This document shows positions 12,208-21,440 of a stretch of 33,325 bases of DNA, piece after piece. How positions within the stretch are numbered: position 1 is the stretch's first letter; each line of letters starts with the position of its first letter. The notes beneath the pieces were generated by a model, which saw nothing but the letters and a program-made list of their open reading frames with translations, had not been told where the DNA came from and did no database searches. This stretch comes from CAZVWH01 sp964631175 (GTDB taxonomy: Bacteria; Planctomycetota; Phycisphaerae; Sedimentisphaerales; Anaerobacaceae), in the NCBI GenBank assembly GCA_964631175.1, contig CAZVWH010000024.1, positions 1 to 33,325 on the forward strand, read 5' to 3'. The position numbers and the translations under genes are program-made.

Positions 12208-13392
12208 TTATTTCCTTTTGACCTCTCTACACGGCTTGTGGTCCACATATAGTCGCAGTTTCGTTAAGTAGATTTTAATCTCCTCCGGGTCGGTCAACAG
12301 AGAAATAGCCTGTTGTTGCGTTTTTACAGCCATGTCAAATTGATCCGATTCAGCATAAGCAGCAGCTAAGGTGTCCAAGTACTGAGGATTTTTGCGTTTA
12401 GTGATCTCTACAATCTTTTGTGCTAACTCGACAGAGCGATGCCCATCTCTGATCTCGTCAGCTTCGCACGTGCTCAGAATCCAAGCAAGCTCATTTAATG
12501 TTTGTGGATTACCCGGCTGTAACTCAAGCACCTTGGTCAAATCAACCACAGCCGATCCATATTCTTCTGTATGTTTATACAACAAGGCTCGACTGTAATA
12601 ATAAGAGGCATTGTTTGGATCAAGCTGAATAAGCTCCGAGAACGTCCTCACCGCACTGTTATAATCTCCGCTCTTGGCTTGAATATCTATCAGCGTTTTA
12701 AGTGTAACGGACAAAAGCTGTTTGTGGGCCCGACCATTCTGCGAATTTGCCACTTCGCGACTTATCTTGACAGCCTTATTTGCCAGAGCTTTTGCAAAAA
12801 TATAGTTTTCGTTATTGGCCTCAATCACGGACAGTCTTGCTAATATGTCCGCCATAACTATAAAACTTGAGGGCTCATTAGTCTCTGTAGTGTTTAGCTG
12901 TTCTACAATCCTTAGTGCCCTTTCCAGAAGCTGCTGAGCTTCCTCGGGTCTTCCCATATCCCACACAACAGCACCGAGCCAATAAAGTGACTGTCCCGAG
13001 CGATAATCTTCCGGACCAAACTTCTCCGCTTCTCGCACAGCCTCTCTAAACAATTGCTCTGCCTCTTCATGCCGGCCGTCACTGTACGCTTGGCGTCCTT
13101 CATCTACGTAACTTTCCCATAGGGTAGCTTGCGGCGAATCATTTGGGTCATTGCCTATCCATGGGTAGCGTCGAGCTGAGCTTGGTTCGCTATGCTCGCA
13201 GCCGGTGATACACATTGTAATTAAGCAGCTTAAAATAAATACCACGAGAAACCCAAAATGAGAAGTGACCCGTGGCAAATTACACCTTCGTAATCCCTCC
13301 TGGCAAAATCCTAAATGCGCAGCATGCCTTACGGCAAAGCTTCTCAGCGTAATAAATGATCCTGATACGATCTTCCACTCCTCCGTTACCAT
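12208..13392 (-). CDS. TPR-repeat lipoprotein-like protein
   Basis: A 394-residue protein. Residues about 45-64 are hydrophobic (FGFLVVFILSCLITMCITGC) and end in an ITGC lipobox with Cys65, so the mature part is probably membrane-anchored outside the cytoplasm. The 40-odd residues before this segment are unusually long and polar for a lipoprotein signal, yet AAGGAGG lies a few bases before ATG 13392 and supports that start. The rest is TPR-type helices (e.g. YSDGRHEEAEQLFREAVREAE, MGRPEEAQQLLERALRIVEQ, GDYNSAVRTFSELIQLDP, SAVVDLTKVLELQPGNP). It is likely a protein-interaction scaffold; partner unknown. It is transcribed divergently from lon. Confidence 0.8.
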   Translation of the reverse strand: MVTEEWKIVSGSFITLRSFAVRHAAHLGFCQEGLRRCNLPRVTSHFGFLVVFILSCLITMCITGCEHSEPSSARRYPWIGNDPNDSPQATLWESYVDEGRQAYSDGRHEEAEQLFREAVREAEKFGPEDYRSGQSLYWLGAVVWDMGRPEEAQQLLERALRIVEQLNTTETNEPSSFIVMADILARLSVIEANNENYIFAKALANKAVKISREVANSQNGRAHKQLLSVTLKTLIDIQAKSGDYNSAVRTFSELIQLDPNNASYYYSRALLYKHTEEYGSAVVDLTKVLELQPGNPQTLNELAWILSTCEADEIRDGHRSVELAQKIVEITKRKNPQYLDTLAAAYAESDQFDMAVKTQQQAISLLTDPEEIKIYLTKLRLYVDHKPCREVKRK

Positions 13393-13699
13393 TTTTGCTC
13401 CTCCTTTAATCGATGGCTATCATCCCTCGCTCCATTAGTGGCTCGCGCTTCGTTGCAAATAGCATGGTTAATGTCTATTTAGTATGATAGCAATGCTTAT
13501 AAATAGTGGATTAGTCTGGGCCAGTCAAGAAAAAAATTTGGATTTTGTCAATAGAAGTGTAGCCATAATCCTGTTTTTTAGCTTTTAATTTAGAGCTTTG
13601 ATGGTTTATTATTTAAGCGCAAAGTATAAACAGTCGAGAAAATAGAGTAGCAATCAACTTTAAAATTTTGCCATTTGTTGTCAGAATTGGCCTATTGAA
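13393..13699. other. Divergent intergenic region, TPR lipoprotein/lon
   Basis: This AT-rich spacer must hold both promoters. I see no CIRCE heat-shock element, no terminator and no convincing -35/-10 pair. A GGAGG ribosome site for the minus-strand gene lies at its left edge. Confidence 0.6.
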
Positions 13700-16087
13700 A
13701 TGATAGCAGAAGATCCGACAAATATGGGGCACTATTTATCCAACAACAATACGGAATTGCACTACAACCACGAAATTAAGACGCCGGGCGTGATTGGAAT
13801 CCTGCCGATTCGAAATGCTGTCGCCTATCCGGGAACTGTAACGCCGTTGGCAATAGGCCGAGCAAGAAGCAAAGCTTTACTTGCCAACACGAGGTCTAAT
13901 GAATCGATCATTGGGCTTGTCACACAGCGCAATCCTGATACCGATAAGCCGGATTTCGATGATCTTTACTCCATTGGAACTACCGCCTCGGTATTGAAGG
14001 TTATTAAAATGCCGCAGGGCTCAATTAACATTGTAGTCCACGGATTATCACGCTTTAGAATAATAAAACACATGGCCACTGAGCCATATTTAAAAGCAAA
14101 AATTCGGCCGTTCAATGTCACAACAAATATTACAAAAAAGCTTCAAGCACTCATTGTTAGTGTCCGTCAGACTGCCAACCGTGTCATCTCGTTGAGCCCT
14201 AACGTGCCGGAAGAAGCCTCTGTCCTGCTGGAAAATATCGAAGATCCGTCCGCCTTGGCTGACTTCTTAGCCGCTAACCTTAACCTTAACACAGCGAAGA
14301 AGCAGGAATTGCTCGAGGAGCTCGACCCAGCTAAACGCCTTAGTAAAATATCCATGATCCTGGCAAATCAACTGGAGGTCCTCGAACTAAGTCACAAAAT
14401 CCAAGGCCGGGTTAGAGAATCGATAGACAAAAGCCAAAGGGAATATTTCCTGCAGGAACAGCTAAAGGCTATTCAATCCGAGCTCGGCCAACAAGACCTC
14501 AGAACCGAAGAGCTAAAGCAGGTCAGAGAAAACATAGCTAAAGCGAAAATGCCCCAAAAGGTCGAAGAAGAAGCCTTGCGCGAGTTAGACAGACTAAGTA
14601 AAATTCCTCCCGCTTCACCGGAATACACTGTCATTCGCACATATTTGGACTGGGTCTGCGAACTACCGTGGTCTATTCAGACCGAGGACCAGTTGGACAT
14701 CAATAAAGCTGAGCGAATATTAAACCGTGATCACTACAATTTGACCAAGGTAAAAAAACGCATCCTTGAATTTCTCGCTGTCCGCAAGCTGAATCCGACC
14801 GGCAAAAGTCCTATACTTTGCTTTATTGGCCCACCCGGGGTAGGCAAAACATCTCTCGGCAAATCCATCGCACGCGCTATGGGAAGAAAATTTATTCGTA
14901 TATCGCTCGGCGGAATGAGGGACGAAGCCGACATTCGGGGACATCGAAGAACCTATATCGGTGCTCTGCCCGGCAGGATTCTGCAAGAACTGAGAAAATG
15001 CGAAAGCAGAAATCCTGTCTTTATGCTCGATGAATTAGACAAAATAGGAGCAGATTTTAGAGGCGACCCAGCCGCGGCGCTGCTGGAAGTGCTCGACCCA
15101 GAACAAAATTTCAGCTTTACCGACCATTACCTCGACCAGCCTTTCGATCTATCCGGCGTCATGTTCATCAGTACCGCCAATTATACCGAGCCTATCCCGC
15201 CGGCCTTACACGACCGAATGGAGGTCATTGACCTGCCCGGCTACACCGAAACCGAAAAACTGAACATCGCCAAGAAATACCTCGTCCCCCGTCAGCTTAA
15301 AGAGCATGGCCTAAATAAAAACATGCTGACCATAAAAGACGAGGCAATACTTACCATAATCAGAAGCTATACCCGTGAAGCAGGCGTGCGAAGTCTTGAA
15401 AGAAACATAGCTGCTATCTGTAGAGCCATCGCTACCGAGATAGCCAAGGACAAAAAGAGCCGGGCAACCATCGGCAAAAAAGACCTCGCTAAGATCTTAG
15501 GGCCTACACAATTCGAGTCGGAACTTGCTCTGCGCTGCGGGATACCAGGTGTCGCAACTGCGCTGGCCTTTACGCCGGTCGGAGGGGAGCTGCTCTTTAT
15601 TGAGTCGGCTTCTATGCCCGGCAAAGGCCAATTACAGCTAACAGGCCATATTGGCGATGTTATGAAGGAAAGTGCACAGGCTGCTTTTTCCGTTGTAAAG
15701 GCAAATGCCAAAAAGCTAAAAATTGAGCCTGATAGATTCAGCAAATTCGACTATCACATTCACGTCCCGGCAGGAGCAATTCCCAAGGACGGGCCAAGCG
15801 CGGGAGTGGCAATGTTCACCTCGTTGGTCAGCTTAGTCCTTCATAAGCCGACTCGGCCGGATGTGGCAATGACCGGTGAAATAACCTTACGTGGCCTGGT
15901 CCTGCCCATTGGCGGCTTGAAGGAAAAAATATTAGCCGCAAAACAGGCCGGCATAAAAACTGTCATCCTGCCGCAAAGAAACAAAAAAAACCTGCCCGAA
16001 GTCCCCAGAGAAGCCAAAAAAGGCCTGAAATTCAGGTTTGTTAAAAATACTAATGATGTCTTGAAAATTGCACTGAATAAAAACTGA
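13700..16087 (+). CDS. lon: ATP-dependent protease Lon
   Basis: A 795-residue cytosolic AAA+ protease that degrades misfolded and regulatory proteins. The N-terminal substrate domain starts with GVIGILPIRNAVAYPG (residues about 30-45). Next come the coiled linker (SHKIQGRVRESIDKSQREYFLQ), Walker A GPPGVGKT (377-384), Walker B VFMLDELDKIG, and sensor FISTANY. The C-terminal protease domain has the catalytic dyad Ser700 (KDGPSAGVAM) and Lys743 (GGLKEK), spaced 43 residues apart as in E. coli. Full length for the bacterial LonA group. The start is not fixed by a ribosome site: ATG 13700 and an ATG eight codons later both lack a clear one. It appears to be a single-gene transcript. Confidence 0.97.
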   Translation: MIAEDPTNMGHYLSNNNTELHYNHEIKTPGVIGILPIRNAVAYPGTVTPLAIGRARSKALLANTRSNESIIGLVTQRNPDTDKPDFDDLYSIGTTASVLKVIKMPQGSINIVVHGLSRFRIIKHMATEPYLKAKIRPFNVTTNITKKLQALIVSVRQTANRVISLSPNVPEEASVLLENIEDPSALADFLAANLNLNTAKKQELLEELDPAKRLSKISMILANQLEVLELSHKIQGRVRESIDKSQREYFLQEQLKAIQSELGQQDLRTEELKQVRENIAKAKMPQKVEEEALRELDRLSKIPPASPEYTVIRTYLDWVCELPWSIQTEDQLDINKAERILNRDHYNLTKVKKRILEFLAVRKLNPTGKSPILCFIGPPGVGKTSLGKSIARAMGRKFIRISLGGMRDEADIRGHRRTYIGALPGRILQELRKCESRNPVFMLDELDKIGADFRGDPAAALLEVLDPEQNFSFTDHYLDQPFDLSGVMFISTANYTEPIPPALHDRMEVIDLPGYTETEKLNIAKKYLVPRQLKEHGLNKNMLTIKDEAILTIIRSYTREAGVRSLERNIAAICRAIATEIAKDKKSRATIGKKDLAKILGPTQFESELALRCGIPGVATALAFTPVGGELLFIESASMPGKGQLQLTGHIGDVMKESAQAAFSVVKANAKKLKIEPDRFSKFDYHIHVPAGAIPKDGPSAGVAMFTSLVSLVLHKPTRPDVAMTGEITLRGLVLPIGGLKEKILAAKQAGIKTVILPQRNKKNLPEVPREAKKGLKFRFVKNTNDVLKIALNKN

Positions 16088-16351
16088 ACTAAACTTTCAG
16101 CAGACACAGAATCATAGGTCCGCCACAGACAGATTTATAATATTACATACACAATCACACCTTTTGACAATAATATTAAAACGCAACTTATACCAATTGT
16201 GATTAATCCTTGCGCCTCACATATTTAAGCCAGCTTGTTGATTCAATATATATTGGCTCAGCAGCGCCATGAATCACATCAGATAACCCAGCAAAAGCGC
16301 TGTAATTAAGTACGATTGCTATTACATTAACATATAAACATATACCTGTAC

Positions 16352-16387
16352 CTATTAGCAGTTTCTTTTAACAGAAACTGCTAATAG
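16352..16387. repeat. Perfect 15-bp palindrome
   Basis: CTATTAGCAGTTTCT and AGAAACTGCTAATAG are exact inverted copies around the loop TTTAAC. It is AT-rich, about 265 bases after lon. No T-run follows on either strand, so it is more like a mobile repeat or protein-binding dyad than a terminator. Confidence 0.7.
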
Positions 16388-16660
16388 CTAAAAATCATTC
16401 GATTGTATTATAGCAATTGTAATTAAATGTTGCGCTTTGCATAAAGGCCGGCAAGCCATCCCCAAGCCTTCGACAAGCTCAGGCGGGGCGCTGCGCTTGA
16501 GGCTGCCATCCATCTGTGCCAAACGCACGAAGCGCAGTAATTTAATGCAATTTGTATTAATCGTAAAATGTAAAGCGATGATTCCAAACTTTGTACAATA
16601 TAAAAAGAGGTCTATACTGAATCAATCAGTATAAAGTACGTGAATTAAAAAGGTACTGTC

Positions 16661-16694
16661 AAAAAACCAAAGCTCTACGGCTTTACAGCCGTGG
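16661..16694 (-). terminator. Probable terminator of the lipoprotein gene
   Basis: On the minus strand, CCACGGCT-GTAA-AGCCGTAG forms an 8-bp stem, followed after eight bases by TTTTTT. It lies about 50 bases past the stop codon of the 16746-17705 gene. Confidence 0.55.
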
Positions 16695-16745
16695 CATCCT
16701 CATATACCTTCTGTGCCATTAGTGCCGGGTCGCTCAGCTTTAATC

Positions 16746-17705
16746 TTAACTCGGCTTATGAAATTTAAAGTCTATTTTAACCAGCCGCTCCCTAAGAACA
16801 GCTCGAGCATCGCTCCTAAATATCTCTATCTTAGCAGGAACTAAAACGCCATCCTTGCGGACCTTTTGGTAGTCATAACCACGTACTGCTAAAAACCTAC
16901 TCCCATCCAGCCGTTGCCGGTCGGCAAACCAAATCATATCAACTAAAGAGCTGTCTTTACTCTGAAAGAAAACCACCTTAGGAAAGTTGCGTTGCATAGG
17001 CTCTACAACTTTCTGTTCGATGTCTGCTGAAGCTACCGGCTCCATTACATAATTCAGTTCAATCGGATAATACCACAGTCCTTCCTTTCTGACCGGCGCA
17101 GGCGACTTTACAAAGCTCACTGACCCTTCGACTCCGCTCAGAGCCTGCCCTGGTCTTTCCAAAGGGGCAGGTTTATCAAGAAAACGCACCGGTACTGTTA
17201 TGATACTAAGCACGGCTTCTGCATAATCGTGATAAGATATAACCATTGGCGAAACACCAACTGCCTTGTTTCCTTCCAGCATACTAAACTTCTCTCCTGC
17301 TAATTGCCAGACGAATTTTTCGTGTGGCTCTTGAGCCGAAATCCGAATAGAATTCGACCACGGATAAACCGTAAAGTGTTGCTCCGTCAGGTAAAAATCA
17401 CCAGGATGGCGCCGCAAGGCGTCCTGCGGACTTACGCCACTTTTATCTCCGACAGAGTCGGAGTAACAAGTAACTACGCAGTCAAGCTCCAATTGTATCG
17501 TCTTCGTCCAGGCATTTATTCCGCCGGTCGCTCCAATTGCGCTGGACGCATAATCACCCGGAACAACAAGTGCCGCAATGTTCGGCTCTACAGCTAATGT
17601 ATCTTGCTCATAGCCTCTTTGTGCACATCCGGTGATTACAAAAACTGCTGCAAGAAACAACCAGATCGTTTTCTTTACTCCGTTGGAAATTTTTCTTTTT
17701 TTCAT
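16746..17705 (-). CDS. Lipoprotein of unknown function
   Basis: A 319-residue exported protein. The N-terminus has a basic start (MKKRKISNGVKK), a hydrophobic stretch and the lipobox VITGC (Cys27), so it is probably a membrane lipoprotein. The central part has features of an outer-membrane lipoprotein-sorting-like beta fold: alternating hydrophobic strands, FYLTEQHFTVYPWSNSIRIS and EKFVWQLAGEKF, and late DRQRLDGSRFLAVRGYDYQKV. I cannot assign it with confidence. The segment RPGQALSGVEGSV near residues 185-197 comes from a dispersed repeat (17124-17150) inserted in frame. It follows the pyruvate oxidoreductase gene after a repeat-filled 75-base gap in the same direction. Confidence 0.75.
   Translation of the reverse strand: MKKRKISNGVKKTIWLFLAAVFVITGCAQRGYEQDTLAVEPNIAALVVPGDYASSAIGATGGINAWTKTIQLELDCVVTCYSDSVGDKSGVSPQDALRRHPGDFYLTEQHFTVYPWSNSIRISAQEPHEKFVWQLAGEKFSMLEGNKAVGVSPMVISYHDYAEAVLSIITVPVRFLDKPAPLERPGQALSGVEGSVSFVKSPAPVRKEGLWYYPIELNYVMEPVASADIEQKVVEPMQRNFPKVVFFQSKDSSLVDMIWFADRQRLDGSRFLAVRGYDYQKVRKDGVLVPAKIEIFRSDARAVLRERLVKIDFKFHKPS
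17124..17150. repeat. In-frame dispersed repeat inside the lipoprotein gene
   Basis: CCCTTCGACTCCGCTCAG plus AGCCTGCCC encodes GQALSGVEG on the minus strand. It belongs to the same CCTTCGAC...CTCAGG family as 7943-7982 and 16467-16483. Confidence 0.7.
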
Positions 17706-17724
17706 TATATTCTATCCACCCTGA

Positions 17725-17803
17725 GTTAAAGTGAGCTAAAGTTTGGAGTGACTAAAGTGTCTAAAATTATAAATCTCACTTTAGCTCACTTTAGTCACTT
17801 CAG
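17725..17803. repeat. Inverted AGTGACTAAAGTG / CACTTTAGTCACT repeat
   Basis: Left copies AAAGTGAGCTAAAGT and AGTGACTAAAGTG have perfect inverted partners ACTTTAGCTCACTTT (17778-17792) and CACTTTAGTCACT (17787-17799). The right arm runs into the 3' end of the pyruvate oxidoreductase gene and encodes its last residues EVTKVS and stop codon. Confidence 0.75.
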
Positions 17804-20800
17804 CCGGGCTCGGCTTATCGATTATCCCATGCTCTTGACCGCAGGTCAATTTCGAGAGCTGCTCCATCAAAGCATATCTATCCACCGCATCTTTACTGGC
17901 AAGTTTGATTAACTCCGCTGCCACTTCCGGCTTGGACTGCTTTAACGTTCGGTAACGATTTTCGCCGTAAGCATATTCGGCGAAGTCAAATGTAGGAGCT
18001 TTTGAATCCAGTTGTAACGGATTTTTGCCCTGCTCTTTAAGTCGCGGATCAAATCTATATAACGGCCAATGACCACAAGCGACAGCCCTTTTTTGCTCCT
18101 GATAACCTAATGTCATGTTAATACCATGTGCGATGCAGTGCGCATACGCAATTATCAGCGAAGGCCCCGGATACGCTTCAGCCTCGACAAAGGCCTTAAC
18201 CGTCTGATTGGTGTTCGCACCCATCGCGACCTTTGCAACATAGATACTGCCATAGACCATAGCCAATATGCCCAGGTCTTTCTTTGGTGCGGATTTACCC
18301 GCTGCTGCAAATTTAGCCACTGCTGCCCTCGGCGTAGACTTTGACATCTGCCCACCTGTATTCGAATATACCTCGGTATCCAAGACAAGCAGATTAACAT
18401 CGACTCCACTTGCCAACACATGATCCAGACCGCCATATCCAATATCATAAGCCCATCCATCACCACCAAGACCCCAGACGGATTTACGAACAAGATAATT
18501 GGCTAAATCCAACAGATTTCTACACTCGGCGCATTTATTCTTTTCACACTGCTTCTTTAGCTCGTCCACTCGAGCCCTCTGCTGCTCGATTGCTTCCTGT
18601 GCCGGATTGTTGGCCAAAGTTGCCTGGCGTATCTGCTCAGCCAAGTCTTTCTTTACACAGCCTTTCTCTGCTACTTTATCCAGCAGCCACAGAGCACGCT
18701 CTTTGAACTTGTTGACCGTCAATCGCATTCCCATAGCAAACTCGGCAGTATCCTCAAATAGGCTATTGCTCCAGGTCGGCCCTCTGCCGTCAGAGCGTTT
18801 TGTATAGGGCGTCGTAGGCAAATTACCACCGTAAATCGACGAGCAGCCGGTCGCATTACCGATATAAGCTCTGTCGCCAAACAATTGCGTCAGCAGCTTG
18901 ACATAAGGCGTCTCACCGCAGCCGGCACAGGCACCGGAGTACTCAAACAGAGGCTCAATTAACTGACTGCCCTTAACACTTGCCATCTTGAAAAGCTTCA
19001 GGTCGGTGTTTGGTATCGAAAGGAAATACGCGTAGTTCTCTCGCTCAGCCTGTCGCAACGGCTCTTGCAGTGACAGGTTGATAGCCTTTCGTCCGGTTGG
19101 CTGTTTGTTTTCGTCCTTCTCCTGCGCAGGACAGGCCTGTACACATGCTCCGCAGCCGGTGCAATCCTCCGGAGCCACCTGGACGGTGAATTTCATACCT
19201 GCAAAATCCTTTCCCTTCGCATCGGCGCTTTTGAATGTTTCCGGCGCGCTCTCAGCATACTTCGGATCGTAGGCCTTTATCCGTATCGCTGCGTGCGGAC
19301 AGACAAAAGAGCACGTCCCGCACTGAATGCAGACGTCCGGTTCCCAAACCGGAATATTGACGGCGATGTTGCGCTTCTCGAATTTGGTTGTGCCAGACGG
19401 AAACTTGCCGTCAGCCGGCATTTTACTCACAGGTATCTTATCTCCACGAAATGCTATAAGCTCTGCGGTAACTTCCTTTACAAAATCGGGAGCATCATCC
19501 GGAACCAGCGGACGCATCTTTATCTTGCTGGTCACCTTTTTAGGGACTTCGACCTCAAAAATCCTTTCAAGGGCACCGTCAACAGCAGAATAATTCATCT
19601 GAACAACTTTTTCTCCCTTTCTTCCGTAGGTTTTCTGGATAGCGTCTTTGATAGCTTTGACAGCCGTATCAAGCGGAATAATGTTGCTTATCTTGAAAAA
19701 AGCAGTCTGCATAATCACGTTGATACGCGCACCTAAGCCGAGTTCGGCTGCAAGCCCAATCGCATCTAAACAATAGAACTTCAGCTTCTTGTCGATGATT
19801 TGTTTTTGGATCTCCTGCGGCAAAGTGTCCCAGACCTCGTCCTTGCCATAGCTGCTGGTCAGCAGGAACGTCGCCCCTTCACGTGCGGCGGAAAGCATAT
19901 CATATTTTTCCAGGAAAGCTGGGTTATGACACGCAACAAAATCAGCTTTGCCTACAAGATAGGGCCTTTTGATGAGTTGCTCGCCAAACCGCAGATGTGA
20001 TGTGGTCATTGCACCGGCTTTTCTTGAATCGTACACAAAGTAGGCCTGGGCGAAATTATCTGTCAGCTCGCCGATTATCTTTATAGAGTTTTTATTCGCA
20101 CCAACCGTACCATCCGAGCCAAGCCCATAAAACATCCCGGATAAGAGTCGTTCACTGGTAACCTCAAAAGACTCATCAACTTCCAGGCTGGTATTCGTTA
20201 CATCGTCTATGATGCCCACTGTAAAACCATTTTTAGGCTTTGCAGCATCGAGATTATCAAAAACGGCTTTGACCATAGCAGGTGTAAAGTCCTTCGAGCC
20301 GAGGCCGTAGCGGCCACCCACAATCATCGGATATTTTTCAAAAGCAGTTCCGCCTTTGCCCATAGCCTCACCGATGGCTGTTCGTATAATCAGGTACATC
20401 GGCTCGCCGATCGAACCCGGTTCCTTCGTCCGGTCCAACACCGCTATCTTCTTCGTAGTTTTTGGAAGCGTAGCGATGAAGTCCTCAGTGCTAAATGGCT
20501 GAAACAGCCGGACTTTCACCACGCCTACTTTTTCACCCTTAGATGCCAGATACTCTACAGTCTCATGGGCTGTATCAGCCCCTGAAGCCATTAAAACGAT
20601 TACTTTCTCCGCATCCTCTGCCCCCACATAATCAAACAAATGATATTGTCGGCCCACAATCTTAGAGAATTTATCCATTGTTTCTTGAACAATCCGGGGA
20701 ACAGCCAGATAGTACTTGTTCACCGTTTCTCTACCCTGGAAGTAAACATCGGGATTCTGAGCTGTCCCTGAAATCATAGGCCTATCAGGCGTTAGGCCTC

Positions 20801-21440
20801 GTGCTTTGTGCCGGGCAACGAACTCCTCATCGATCATCGCACGCATATCATCGAGTGTCAGCTCCTCAACCTTTTGAATCTCATGGCTCGTTCTAAAGCC
20901 GTCAAAGAAATGTAAGAAAGGCACCTGCGAAGCCAATGTTGCCTGCTGGGCGATAAGCGCAAAATCCATTACCTCCTGAATGTTGCAGGAGGCCAGCATC
21001 GCAAAGCCTGTCTCGCGACAGGTCATCACATCGGAATGGTCACCAAAAATCGAAAGCGCCTGACAGGCTAATGACCGAGCCGATATGTGAAAAACTGTCG
21101 GTAACAGCTCTCCGGCTATCTTGTACATGCTGGGAATCATCAATAAAAGCCCCTGCGAAGCCGTGAAGGTCGTAGTTAGCGCACCGGTAGCCAGCGCGCC
21201 ATGCACAGCCGCAGCAGCACCTCCTTCAGACTGCATCTCAGTAACCGAGGGAATCGTTCCCCAGATATTAGGCTCGCCTTTAGCCGTCCTGGCGTCAGCA
21301 ATTTCGCCCATAGATGAGCTCGGCGTGATCGGATATATAGCAATAACCTCATTCGTAGCATGCGCCACGTATGCCGCGGCAGTATTACCGTCAATTGTAA
21401 CCATCCGTCTGGAGCCGGATTTATCAATTTTACGATTCAT
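17781..21440 (-). CDS. nifJ: Pyruvate:ferredoxin (flavodoxin) oxidoreductase
   Basis: A 1219-residue, single-chain PFOR that oxidises pyruvate plus CoA to acetyl-CoA and CO2, reducing ferredoxin or flavodoxin. All domains are in order. The N-terminal pyrimidine-binding domain has IAIYPITPSSSMGE; a CoA-binding/transketolase-C region follows with ERLLSGMFYGLGSDGTVGANK. The two-cluster ferredoxin domain has CIQCGTCSFVCP near residue 705 and CTGCGACVQACP near 765. The C-terminal TPP domain has CAGCGETPY and GGDGWAYDIGYGGLDHVL...DTEVYSNTGGQ. Length is at the upper end of the family. The start has GGAG five bases upstream. The enzyme is oxygen-sensitive and typical of anaerobes. A palindrome ATCCATAATGGAT adjoining a possible -10 (21518-21523) lies upstream. 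The final six codons come from a repeat. Confidence 0.96.
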   Translation of the reverse strand: MNRKIDKSGSRRMVTIDGNTAAAYVAHATNEVIAIYPITPSSSMGEIADARTAKGEPNIWGTIPSVTEMQSEGGAAAAVHGALATGALTTTFTASQGLLLMIPSMYKIAGELLPTVFHISARSLACQALSIFGDHSDVMTCRETGFAMLASCNIQEVMDFALIAQQATLASQVPFLHFFDGFRTSHEIQKVEELTLDDMRAMIDEEFVARHKARGLTPDRPMISGTAQNPDVYFQGRETVNKYYLAVPRIVQETMDKFSKIVGRQYHLFDYVGAEDAEKVIVLMASGADTAHETVEYLASKGEKVGVVKVRLFQPFSTEDFIATLPKTTKKIAVLDRTKEPGSIGEPMYLIIRTAIGEAMGKGGTAFEKYPMIVGGRYGLGSKDFTPAMVKAVFDNLDAAKPKNGFTVGIIDDVTNTSLEVDESFEVTSERLLSGMFYGLGSDGTVGANKNSIKIIGELTDNFAQAYFVYDSRKAGAMTTSHLRFGEQLIKRPYLVGKADFVACHNPAFLEKYDMLSAAREGATFLLTSSYGKDEVWDTLPQEIQKQIIDKKLKFYCLDAIGLAAELGLGARINVIMQTAFFKISNIIPLDTAVKAIKDAIQKTYGRKGEKVVQMNYSAVDGALERIFEVEVPKKVTSKIKMRPLVPDDAPDFVKEVTAELIAFRGDKIPVSKMPADGKFPSGTTKFEKRNIAVNIPVWEPDVCIQCGTCSFVCPHAAIRIKAYDPKYAESAPETFKSADAKGKDFAGMKFTVQVAPEDCTGCGACVQACPAQEKDENKQPTGRKAINLSLQEPLRQAERENYAYFLSIPNTDLKLFKMASVKGSQLIEPLFEYSGACAGCGETPYVKLLTQLFGDRAYIGNATGCSSIYGGNLPTTPYTKRSDGRGPTWSNSLFEDTAEFAMGMRLTVNKFKERALWLLDKVAEKGCVKKDLAEQIRQATLANNPAQEAIEQQRARVDELKKQCEKNKCAECRNLLDLANYLVRKSVWGLGGDGWAYDIGYGGLDHVLASGVDVNLLVLDTEVYSNTGGQMSKSTPRAAVAKFAAAGKSAPKKDLGILAMVYGSIYVAKVAMGANTNQTVKAFVEAEAYPGPSLIIAYAHCIAHGINMTLGYQEQKRAVACGHWPLYRFDPRLKEQGKNPLQLDSKAPTFDFAEYAYGENRYRTLKQSKPEVAAELIKLASKDAVDRYALMEQLSKLTCGQEHGIIDKPSPAEVTKVS

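Larger units (their letters stand above)
16088..16745. other. Repeat-rich gene-free region between lon and a lipoprotein gene
   Basis: No gene is supported. It contains a diverged direct repeat of 28 bases at 16188-16215 and 16408-16435 (TTATAsCAATTGTrATTAA...TTGCGC, 23 of 28 identical). A perfect palindrome lies at 16352-16387, a CCTTCGACAAGCTCAGG dispersed repeat at 16467-16483, and a terminator near 16661-16694. Confidence 0.6.

Noticed and set aside
13393..13699. Heat-shock CIRCE or HrcA operator upstream of lon
   Set aside because: No TTAGCACTC-N9-GAGTGCTAA-like dyad is present.
19293..19736. 147-codon plus-strand frame inside the PFOR gene
   Set aside because: Antisense to conserved PFOR domains, with no ribosome site or domain.
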